The notes beneath the pieces are model-generated. The model saw nothing but the letters and a program-made list of their open reading frames with translations, ran no database searches and was not told the origin of the DNA. From positions 20,076,501 to 20,140,500 of the forward strand of contig JASXTE010000005.1 in the NCBI GenBank assembly GCA_030280995.1: DNA of 64,000 nt. Direction: 5' to 3'. Shown piece after piece: positions 54,985-64,000 of the stretch (its first letter is position 1; each line of letters starts with the position of its first letter). The stretch comes from Hemileia vastatrix (taxonomy: Eukaryota > Basidiomycota > Pucciniomycetes > Pucciniales > Zaghouaniaceae). The position numbers and the translations under genes were made by a program.

Positions 54985-57900
54985 TCAGTATCTCATAATC
55001 TTCTATGCCCATTTTCCTCATGAATTTAAAGTGCTTGACTCTGTCTAATGGTTTAGTAAAAATATCTGCTACCATTTCATTTGTCAGAACGTACTCAATA
55101 AATATTTCTTTATTCTTGATTAAATCCATTATATAGTTATAGTGAGTTTCTGTGTGTTTGGCCCTTGAATGAAAAACAGGATTTTTCGACTTTTTCATTG
55201 CACTTTGATTATTGGTTTCAATAAGTGTGGGTCTTTTTATTTCTTTGTTGATTTCTCTAAACATTTTTCTCCACCAGAAGGCTTCTTGTCCTGTTGCAAG
55301 GTATGCTCTATATTCCACTTCTGCAGATGATGCACTAACTGCTCCCAGCTTTTTACTTCGCCAGGATACAGTCCCATTGTTTACTGAGAACATGTGCCCA
55401 CTAGTGGATTTTCTTTGTTCATCTTCAGCCCATCCGGAATCCACATAGACACTTAACTCCTCACTCTCACTTTCATTTTATAGTCCCCAGATTTCTGTTT
55501 CCTATAAGTAAATTAATAATCTTTTAAACGCAGCCCAGTTTGTATGATTTGGTTTTTCAAGAAATTGTGATAAAATACTTACACTGAAAGCTATATCAGG
55601 TTGTGTGCATTGAGATAGATATTTTAGTGACCCAATCACTGATCTATAATCTTTATCTTTTTTTTAAATTCCTTTAATTTGCTTGATATGTTGATGTTTC
55701 TAATTTCTGATTAGATTGAATAGGGGTTCTTCTTATCTTAATGTCTTCTAGTCCATATTCTTGTACTAAATTTTTAATATAGTGTTCTTGTGATAAGAAA
55801 AAACTACTATCTTTGCCTGTTATTACTTTGATCCCCAATACATGTTGCACTACCCCTAAGTCCTTTATTTTGAAGTTTTCTTTCATTTGTTTAATAATTA
55901 TCTCTCTATTTGGTCCTACTAGTATCAAATCATCTACCCATGCAAATGCCAGGTCCCCCTTTATATGGACAAACAGGCAGGGATCTGAATCACTAATTTG
56001 GTATCCATTTTGTGTGAACCAGTTGCTCATGGTTAAATACCACCCCCTCTCTGCCTGTTTCAGTCCATACAATGTTTTATTTAATTTTATAATGTATCTA
56101 CTTGGGTTATTTATTAGATCATCTTTGTATTGGTTATTATACATTTCCTGTTTTGTTTCTCTTAGCCATTCACTAAATCCCTCTGGTACACTAATGTATA
56201 CAGCTTCTTCTTCACTTAGTTTGGAATTTAAGTATGCGGTGACAAATTCTGCCTGCCTTGGTTTCTGTCTTGTGTGTGCTTCATAGTTCAACAAAAATCT
56301 CAGAGTACTGAGTCTTCCCATTGGTGAAAAGGTTTCTTCAAAGTCAATACCTTCTTTTTGTTTGAAACCTCTTGCTACGCATATTGCCTTGTATCTTTGA
56401 AGTTGTCCTTCAGCATTAAACCTCTTATTTAATTCCCATCTTGTGGTGATTGTTGTTTTTTTTGTCCTTATTTTCTTTAGGCATTATTTCAAAAACTCCA
56501 TTTTCTACTATGGAAAAAAATTCATCAAATATTGCTTCCTTCCATTTAACCCATTCTCCCAACTTTTTTGCTTCCTGATAGCTGTCAGGGATGACCATAT
56601 TTTCTCTGACAAATGTTTCTAAGACTAAGGCTTCTGGATTTCTTTCCTCATCAACTATCTCCTCAATACTCAACTCTTGTTGTCCTTGGTTGGAAATATG
56701 TGTTTGATAATTACCATATCTTTCCGGAGCTTTCCTTTCCCTCACCATCTTTCTTCTTTCTTGCGTTTTATCTTCTGTTATTTCTTTTCTTTCATTATCA
56801 TGGTCTTGTGAGTCAGCGGGCTCAATTGGATTTAATAGTATGTATTGGTTTACTTCTTTACTATTTCTACCTTTAATTTATCTCTTGATCTAATCATGCT
56901 TCTCTTTTCTTTGTCCCAAATCCTATATACACTTCTTTCTCCTTCATCCATTACTACCACCAGTCCTATTTGGCATCTAGCATCAAGCTTTCCTATTGTC
57001 TTATAATGATGTACACTGTAGTACACTTTGCTTCCAAATTCCCTAATATTATCTTTTCTGGGCTCTTCTCCCCACAGGATTTTGAATGAATTATGTTTAT
57101 TTGTTTGGTTATAAACATATGCTGCCATTGTTATGGCCTCTGCCCACAATTCCTTTGGCAGCTTATGTTCAAGTATCATCGTTCTGGCTTTCTCAATGAT
57201 TGTCCTGTTCATCCTTTCTGCGGTTCCATTATTTTGAGGAGTGTTTGGTGTTGTGACTAAACTTATGATTCCTTTTTCCTGTAACCATTGATCCATATTT
57301 TTTTTTTAAAAAACTCTCCTCCTCCATTGCCAATTATTCTTTTTACCATTATGTTCCTCTGTCTCCTCAATAAACTTACTATTCCTTTCAGCTCTTTCTC
57401 TGCTTGACTCTTATACTTTAGGCAAATCACCCACATGTATCTAAAGGTGGTATCCACTACTGTTAATACAAATCTTGATTTTCCCAATGATTCTGGGGTT
57501 ATCGGACCCATTATGTCTACCGATAATTCCTCCCCTGGTTTATCTGTGCAAATTCTCTCACTTTTAAATGGTCTTCTGGTCATTTTTCCTTGTTTTCAGG
57601 TATCACATTTGACTTCATTCCCATTATTTCCCAATCTTTTGTGTTCCTCCATGGTAACTTGGGCATGTATGTTTTTCCTCTTGAGGTGTAAGAAGGGTAA
57701 GTTGTTTTTCATTTATCCACTCATGACTTCTCTGCCTTTCACTTTCACATGGAACTCCTTGCCCTCACTCTTGACTATTTGGGCACCTCTCTTCCACAAT
57801 AATCCTTGTGAAATCAAGCAATAGGGAAAATCGGGCACATAGTATACATTTCTGAAAAATATAACTCTTAATTTCCTTTCCCTTAAATATTTACACTCCT

Positions 57901-58990
57901 CCCCACCTCTCCAATATTTACAGGTCCCTCGCACTCATGGAAAATACTAAAATCTTCTCTTTGGTTGGACATGTAATCAGATGCTCCGGAATCTAGCAAC
58001 AGTGCATCACTTGAATTCAGACATATGTTGGCCTCAATAGTACCTACACAGTTAAAGATAGGTATTTCTTGATTACTAAAAAAGAGAACTGTGTCACTGT
58101 CATCATCTTTACCATATAGGTACTCCTTTTAACTATCCCCAAAGATCTCTTGCTCATAGTCCACAGCTCATTGTTTATTTGGTGACTCTCTGAATGCTTC
58201 AACAACTCTTTTACCTATAAATGCTACGTTCTTATGCTTGTTCTCTTCTTCTTTATTTTCTGCAACTGATACATTTTTAGGGGGGAAAACTTGTACTTGG
58301 TCCACAGTTTCTTGCATTCATGAGCCGAGTGACCCATGTTCCCACGATTGTAGCACTTGATGCTTCTCTTGATGGTGGTAGTACTGTTCATAGCCACATT
58401 CTCTGCTTTCTTGACCGCAAATTGCTTGCTATCATTTTCTAACCTTTTTAGTACTTCTTCTAAACCTAGAACCTCTTCTCCTTGAATCAATAAACAAATA
58501 AATGACTCATATTCCTTGGGCAATTTATGCATTACTTGTAAAGAGAGAACTTCATTGTCAATTTTTAAGCTGGTAAGTCTTATCTTGCTGTTGATTGTTC
58601 TGAATTCTTTAACATATTTTGCAACATTAGTAAATTCAATGGTTAGTAATTCATTGAATTCCATTCTTCTTCCTTGAGAATCTCCTCTAGCATATTTTTT
58701 CATCAAAAATTTTTACACTTTCCTACCATCCCCATTGTCTTCACCAAAAACCTCGCTAGCTACCATCACGACATGATCATCATTTAGGCTTTGCATAATC
58801 AGATTGTAGGCCTTCCTTTTTCTCTCTTCTAGTTTATTGGTAGATTTTACCAAGACATAATCGAGGCAATTAATGTTATCCAATTCAGCCTCCATAATAA
58901 TCGACCACACAAAATAGTTGTTTTCATTAAGAAGGCAAGGAGGATTATTACTGCCAGTGTTGTGGTTATTTGAGTCAGAAATTTGTGATT
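54985..58990 (-). pseudogene. Copia gag-pol polyprotein remnant
   Basis: Reading the minus strand: gag with MEAELDNINCLDYV and SLNDDHVVMVASEV (58910-58713), and the UBN2-type gag domain (58706-58224) with a knuckle CYNRGNMGHSAHEC whose second Cys is Arg. The protease is next, with LDSGASDYMSN (about 57995-57960). A pre-integrase segment follows with VYYVPDFPYCLISQG. The integrase has VDIMGPITPESLG and an IGNGGGEF segment in place of the usual DNGGEF, with the Asp lost; a frameshift leads to TPQNNGTAERMNR with Glu kept. RT has EGIDFEETFSPMGR, LYGLKQAERGWY and WVDDLILVG (56321-55674). RNase H has STSGHMFS, SASSAEVEYRA and ETNNQSAM, where Asp-Asn is usual (55444-55000). The frame changes at least four times and stops are common. 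Inactive. Confidence 0.9.
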
Positions 58991-59030
58991 TTAAAGAACA
59001 ATTACTACCAGTACTGATAATGTCTTAAGT

Positions 59031-59646
59031 TTGTGAATAAAATATTACAAAATATATTTCAATAATAAAACTTTATATATATATATATACACTCAATATA
59101 ATTAATTATTTACAAGAACTACTGAGCTACATGTCAATCCCTATCCTTTTATACAATTTCTGAGTGAGATAGTTATGATTGTGTACGCTGTCTTTACTTT
59201 TTGTGCATTTAATTACATGACAAAAGTATGTGACTATTGGATCATGTATTACACTATTCTCACTTCTCTGTCTTTTATATCCCTTCTTTCCATCACAAAG
59301 CATCTGTCTTTTAAGTGGTCTTTCTCCTCTTATAACTATTCTAAAATGTATCAAGTCTTTAAAATGTAAATATTTAATCACTTTCCTACCCTTTTATTTT
59401 CTTTTATAGTTCCTTATGGCTTTATTTAATTTATTGTGTTTATCCTTTATCTTTCCATGCCATCTTATCCCTTTTACTTTTCTATCTATTTGGCTACCTA
59501 TTCTTGTGATAAGCTGTTCTCTTGAAATTGATCTTGAATTTCTTTCAGTTGATTTGGTTTCTTGTTCATTCATGTTAGTAATGTAATTTTTTAATCCAAA
59601 ATTACCTTGAGATACTGTATGGAAATATGTGAGATTTGCCGTGATG
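59031..59646 (-). repeat. Copia LTR (5' side for the minus-strand element)
   Basis: Starts TGTCTTAAGTTTGTG and ends GCCGTGATG on the plus strand. Partner of 54337-54962. Confidence 0.88.
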
Positions 59647-59657
59647 ATTTAAACACA

Positions 59658-60111
59658 TTGCACAGCCAGAAAAAAACTGGCTGTGCAACGCACTGAATGA
59701 AGCACATGCAATGTGCTTTGCTGCTGCAAGCAATGCACTTTGCATGCAGCAGCAATGTGTGCTGCATGCAACGCGCATTGCTGCTGCATTCAATGTGCAT
59801 TGCATGTGCTTACCATATCTCATGCAGCTGATTTCAAGTCAGCTGCATGAAATGTGGAAGCAAGTGTGCAACGCACGTTGCATACAGATTTGGCCGCCTC
59901 TCAGCCTAGTAAATTGGCTGGGAGGGTGGCGAATGTAAAAGCGAGCAACCAAAGTTGCTTTTAGCAACTTTGGTTGCCTGAAAGCAACATTTCCAGCCAG
60001 GTTTCCCCTGGCTGGAATTACTAAATTAAAATGGAAGGGACCCAAGCCAATTTCATAGGCTTGGGTCATAAATTAAGGCTTCCAAAAAGCAGCCAGTAGA
60101 AATCTGGCTGC
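59658..60111. repeat. Run of consecutive perfect hairpins
   Basis: At least seven inverted repeats follow one another. They are TTGCACAGCCAG with its complement (59658-59688), AAGCACATGCAATG (59700) with its complement ending 59811 and enclosing TTGCTGCTGCA/TGCAGCAGCAA, and TCATGCAGCTGA (59820-59850). Next are an imperfect GCC-rich stem (59893-59931), GCAACCAAAGTTGCT with a 3-nt loop (59945-59977), TTCCAGCCAGG (59991-60017), GACCCAAGCC (60039-60067) and GCAGCCAG (60089-60111). Most stems are perfect. The ORFs here are by-products. The function is unknown. Confidence 0.85.
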
Positions 60112-60137
60112 AATAAAAAGTAAATTTTTTAATTAAA

Positions 60138-60398
60138 CACCACACAATATGGGGGGCGGACTTGCTAGCAAGTCCGCAACCTTGGACCCAAACTCACTAT
60201 AGATTGAACACACATTGAGCTATTGATAAAGGAGCCATACAATCAGGAATGAACACCACTCAGAAGAACAGTTTTAGGTGGGTGTTCAAGTAGAGTTCAG
60301 TATGGGTTCAGTATGAGTTCAGTCTGAGTTCCATCTGAGTTCCATCTGAGTTCAGGTTGAGGACTTGCTAGCAAGTCCACCCCCTATATTGCGTAGTG
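60138..60398 (-). mobile_element. MITE family A, full copy, 261 bp, TSD AAA
   Basis: Reverse complement of the copy at 8114, and the same length. Tips CACCACACAATATGGGGGG and CCCCCTATATTGCGTAGTG, with a perfect 18-bp palindrome at both ends. AAA flanks both sides. It is the best preserved copy in the window. Confidence 0.9.
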
Positions 60399-60850
60399 AA
60401 AATACATAAATAAATAAACATGTGTTAAAATAGGATATACAACGCTCCGCAGACGGTTATAAACAGCCTTCAATTGTTACACATAGAAACAAAATCAAAT
60501 TTTGCTTTCAGCAACATTGGTCATGTTTTGATATTTTGAGCCAAGTAAGATCAGGAAAAAGTTCAAGGCAAAAAATTTCACAATTAAAAATCTACTAATT
60601 TAATATGCTGGGGAGTTTCATATTTTAGAATTAGGTGGTGCACATTATAGTTCCCTTTAAAAAAATTTGAAAATGTAATAATTTTGACACAATGTAAATT
60701 TAAATTTTATGAGTGTATGTTTTTTAGCTACATGAAACATGGTAGCTATAATTATTTGGTGTCAATTTTTTTTAGATGTGAAATTCAGCGTTCCACAAAT
60801 CTTCATCTGTACAACATACAGCCAAGTAAGTTCTAGCTGGAATTAGTATA
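60399..60850. other. AT-rich spacer between two MITEs
   Basis: No gene or RNA recognised. Confidence 0.4.
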
Positions 60851-61110
60851 CACCACACAATATGGGGGGCGGACTTGCTAGCAAGTCTGCAACCTTGAAC
60901 CCTAATTCATATCTTTTTTAGCACACATTGAGGAAGTGATGAAACCATCATGAAGAAGTATTGAATTTACTTTGAATACACTTTGAAGATAAGTTGAAAA
61001 TTTATTTGAGCATGGGCAATCATTAGCAACAATAATATTGAGGCTTGAACTACAAGAATTCTTGAAGTAATATTGAACAAATTGAACCCAACCACCCAAC
61101 CAGGATGGCA
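60851..61110 (+). mobile_element. MITE family B, left end preserved
   Basis: Starts CACCACACAATATGGGGGGC with the palindrome GGACTTGCTAGCAAGTC, preceded by ATA. The interior matches the minus strand of 45725-45919. The right end is missing, so the 3' limit is approximate. Confidence 0.75.
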
Positions 61111-61560
61111 CATGCAAGATATTATAACTTTTTTTTGTAATCTTATAAAATTATGAATTTCACATGTTGATTGAACTAAGAGACATTTTAAATATTTTTA
61201 TATTATTTTTTAGCTCTATATATATAGATAAATCATCCAATATTATAAGAAATTATTAAAGAAAAAAAAATCATTGAATTATTGATGTCAATCAAATTTT
61301 TATCAGTAAAAATTTTCCAAAATATTTTTTTGTTCTTATTGTTTGAATATATAATCTTGAAGAATCTTTTAGCTTGAAAATATTTTTTCAGGGTTCAGAA
61401 CTATATAAAACTCATTTATAACAGATTTATTTTAGGTTATAATTTTTAAAATTTATGTTCATACACATTTCAAATGTTTAAAAAATATATGGGTGCTACT
61501 TTAAAAAAATTAAATTACAATTATCTTCACCATATCAAACAAGTAAGTGTCCAATTTTTA
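61111..61560. other. AT-rich spacer
   Basis: Nothing recognised. Confidence 0.4.
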
Positions 61561-61599
61561 TGAGAAGAAAAATATTGCTATTAAAAAGGGCCCAATAAT

Positions 61600-62462
61600 T
61601 TTAAGCTTCTCCTTTGGTTTCACACCATTTAACTTTCCATTCCTTATATTTTATTGTGTATTTATATTATTTTATGTTTTTTAAGATTATTCTTCTCACT
61701 TCTTTGTTTCATACTCTTGTGCATACCAATCTCCTACCCTCTGTAACCCTCTCCCTCTCTTAGATTTTGATTTAATATCCTCATTCCTCTCCCCTCCTCT
61801 ACACTTGTGCCCCCTTTCTTCACCCCTCTCCCTCATTATTCACCCCACCTTACTCGTTTGACACCCATTATATCCAATTTACTCCCCTCTAAACCCCCCT
61901 ACACCCCAGCTCACTGAACCCCACTTTTTTCACTCTTGTTGCCACCAATTTTACTCCATAGGGAGTGAAAGTGGTGATTTAGTAAGCAAAAGGGGTGGAG
62001 TGAAAAGATAAAGTGCTGGATTGAGTTGGGGAAGAAATAGTTGAGGTGTGGAGAAAGAAAAGTACATTTACAAGCAAGAGGGATGTGATGGGCTACAAAA
62101 GGGGTGTTATTGGATTGAGGGAAAAACAGAAGGCTTAAAAACAATTAAAAAGGGATGGATTGGTGTATGGAGGCATGTAAAAGGGGTGAGAAAGAATGAG
62201 GAGAAAAGAAAAAGAGATCAGGTGGGGTGAACAGTGACTGGGGAGGGGAGCACAGGGGTGAGAAGCATTGTAAAATAGGCTGGAGAGGGCTGGAAAGTGC
62301 AGAAAGATTTTAAGGATAGCTTTTGAAAGGGGAGGGGTGTGAATCAAACTGAAAAGGGTGAAAAAGCAGCAAAAGGTGAGGGGATGTGAAAAGTGTGTCA
62401 AACAAGGCAGCAATAAACTGAAGATGGACTCTATTCTTCGGCCAAAGAAGAGAGTTCACCCT
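61600..62462 (+). mobile_element. Pyrimidine/purine-biased element (family E), right end preserved
   Basis: Pyrimidine-rich from about 61690 to 61930, then switches to purine-rich on the same strand up to 62410. It ends in a 34-bp near-palindrome at 62425-62458 (14 of 17 pairs, centre GGCC) followed by ACCCTG. This is the mirror image of the left end at 44332. No credible ORF. The left limit is approximate. Confidence 0.5.
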
Positions 62463-64000
62463 GTCAGTTTTCAGTAATTTTTTTTGGTCTCATAAGATAA
62501 TCACTACCTCTACTGTATTGTCATAGGTACAAATTTATCCACAAAAAATACAGATTTATTGGCTGCTGGTATTATAGGCTTCAAAAAATGATAAAATATT
62601 TTTTAGTATATAGATATTAGTTTTAAAGTACTATTCCACTTTTTTACAAACTATTTTACAAAATGCTTCTGTTAACTACACATTGGATAGAAAAAGAAAA
62701 AAAAATAGAGAAAATTTCCAAAAAAAAAATTCAAAAAAATGAACACAACCTATGTTAAAATTTTAAATTTATGCCCTTATTGATTTTATGAAATGAGTGT
62801 ATTTATATTTTAGTATAATTTTTAATTCTGTTGATGAGATTCCAAGTAGCTTTGAAATAAATTATTGTATTCAAATAAAGATTTTACACACAATAAATTT
62901 AAATATTTAAAATTTTTTTCTTGATCTCTTTTTTTATGATTACTATACATACATAAAAAATGACATGTAATAAATAAAATTTTGAGAAAATTAAATAAGT
63001 AAGCTTTTTTAATATATTTACTATTATACAATCAGTAAAAAATGAAACCACTTGTGTCCTTTATCCTACTACAATATTTTCATTCCAATGAGTATATAAG
63101 TTTTTATATCAATATATAACTTAGTTTTTATGGAACTTAGATTGAACTACCAATGAGATTGTGATTACCATTGTGGTTCAAGCTGAGTTCAACTTTGAGA
63201 AGATTTTTATTTTTTTTAAAAATTATATGTAAGATTTTCTAATTTAAAAAAAAGTGTATTTTTATTTCAAAAAAATATAAATTAAATATTTTCAAGCTCT
63301 AAAAATAAATAGAGGTGATGTATCATTTTGATAAAATATTATATATAAAAAATTATTGCAATTATATTTGCTATAATTATGATATGACTTTTTCTCTGTA
63401 TGATAGGTAAAGAAAATTAATAAACCCAATAGTAATGAATTATAATATTTATAAAAGGTAGCAGATATACTGCTTAATTTTAAAATAATATAAAGAAAGA
63501 AGTGTTTTTCTTTAAATAAAGATTATTCAGATACTTCTTAGTATCATTTTATTTCTTTTATTGATATATATAAGCTAAATTGAAGCCGATAGGATAATAA
63601 CCTCGATATTTTTTTAGAAAAGGGAATAGTCATCATTTCATCATTTTATATTTTTATAAAAGAAAATTATAAACCTAATTTGTCAAGGGGTCTTTTTGGG
63701 TCTAGAAGTTTATTCGAGGTTTATACGAGGAGATTTGGGGATTTAATGAACTCTCAAAGATAAGTACATATTTCTTAATCAAATTGATTGGTTTACTCAA
63801 ATATATGAGGTAACTTTTAAATATTAATATAAATTATATATTAGAATTACGCTGTTGTAAATACTAATGATATAAAATATAGAAATATGTGTTTGTATTG
63901 TAAATGTGATAATAAAGTAAGTAATGAAGGAATGTCCTGAAAAGAACAAAAGTAAGGGGCCTTTTATAGGCGAAACATGAGGGAATAAACGACACAGAAT
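62463..64000. other. AT-rich terminal stretch without recognised genes
   Basis: No coding pattern, LTR end or RNA gene is seen. A weak MITE-like GAACTTAGATTGAACT stretch lies near 63130 but has no recognisable tip. Confidence 0.45.

Larger units (their letters stand above)
54337..59646 (-). mobile_element. Ty1/Copia LTR retrotransposon, degenerate
   Basis: Two LTRs in direct orientation (54337-54962 and 59031-59646) flank a minus-strand gag-pol in Copia order: gag, protease, integrase, RT, RNase H. The flanks ATTCA and ATTTA look like a target duplication with one C/T difference. On the minus strand a purine tract GGAAGGGGGAGTGT lies next to the 54962 LTR, as expected beside the 3' LTR. Confidence 0.92.

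Noticed and set aside
55813..56286. Plus-strand ORF of 157 codons
   Set aside because: Exact shadow of the Copia reverse transcriptase on the other strand.
59602..59938. Cys/His/Met-rich ORFs on both strands
   Set aside because: By-product of the GCA/TGC-rich hairpin run; frames exist on both strands because the sequence is self-complementary.
62048..62413. Lys/Gly-rich ORF on plus and Pro/Ser/Leu/His-rich ORF on minus
   Set aside because: Composition artefacts of the purine-rich half of a repeat element.

Overview
This window is repeat-rich, AT-rich eukaryotic DNA. It most resembles the transposon compartment of a rust fungus (Pucciniales); the species cannot be told from the sequence. The reasons are short introns (about 47-80 bp) with GTAAGT-type donors, chromovirus-type and other Ty3/Gypsy elements, a CACTA Tnp2 gene of basidiomycete type, PIF/Harbinger genes, a decayed Rad5/Rad16-like SNF2 gene, and several decayed gene families that I recall as expanded in rusts. 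I see no rRNA, tRNA or CRISPR, and no clearly intact host gene. Almost every reading frame is broken by stop codons, often where CAA, CAG or CGA would have stood.

Layout. 0-5.3 kb, minus strand: a decayed CACTA Tnp2 transposase followed by a second decayed gene (1485-381). 6.5-9.5 kb: a decayed rust-type gene on plus converges on a decayed SNF2 helicase on minus; a 261-bp MITE sits inside SNF2 helicase motif IV. 9.8-10.1 kb: 19/38-bp tandem repeats. 10.36-19.50 kb: a young chromodomain Ty3/Gypsy element (LTRs about 99% identical, TSD CTTAT) with a 1743-codon gag-pol frame. 20.78-33.75 kb: an older Ty3/Gypsy element, split by a 1177-bp solo LTR, that carries two spliced antisense genes for cysteine-rich proteins between pol and the 3' LTR. 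34-40 kb: MITEs and two divergent Harbinger transposase pseudogenes.

40-53.7 kb holds three more solo LTRs (the 40.4 and 50.6 kb copies are inverted to each other), a pyrimidine/purine-biased element, and a decayed DNA-binding-like plus coiled-coil gene (52750-49921). That gene is split by one solo LTR and its 5' part is duplicated head-to-head. 54.3-59.6 kb: a decayed Ty1/Copia element on minus. 59.66-60.11 kb: a dense run of perfect hairpins. 60.1-64 kb: MITEs, a second pyrimidine/purine element end, and featureless AT-rich DNA.

Across the window, several MITE-like families share one terminal design: a CAC(T/C)AC-like tip, a G-run, then a perfect palindrome. In three families the palindrome is centred on GCTAGC while its arms differ. 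Intact copies have 3-bp target duplications, which together with the tips suggests non-autonomous CACTA elements. With the antisense cargo of the second Gypsy element and the hairpin run, these are the most interesting structures here.
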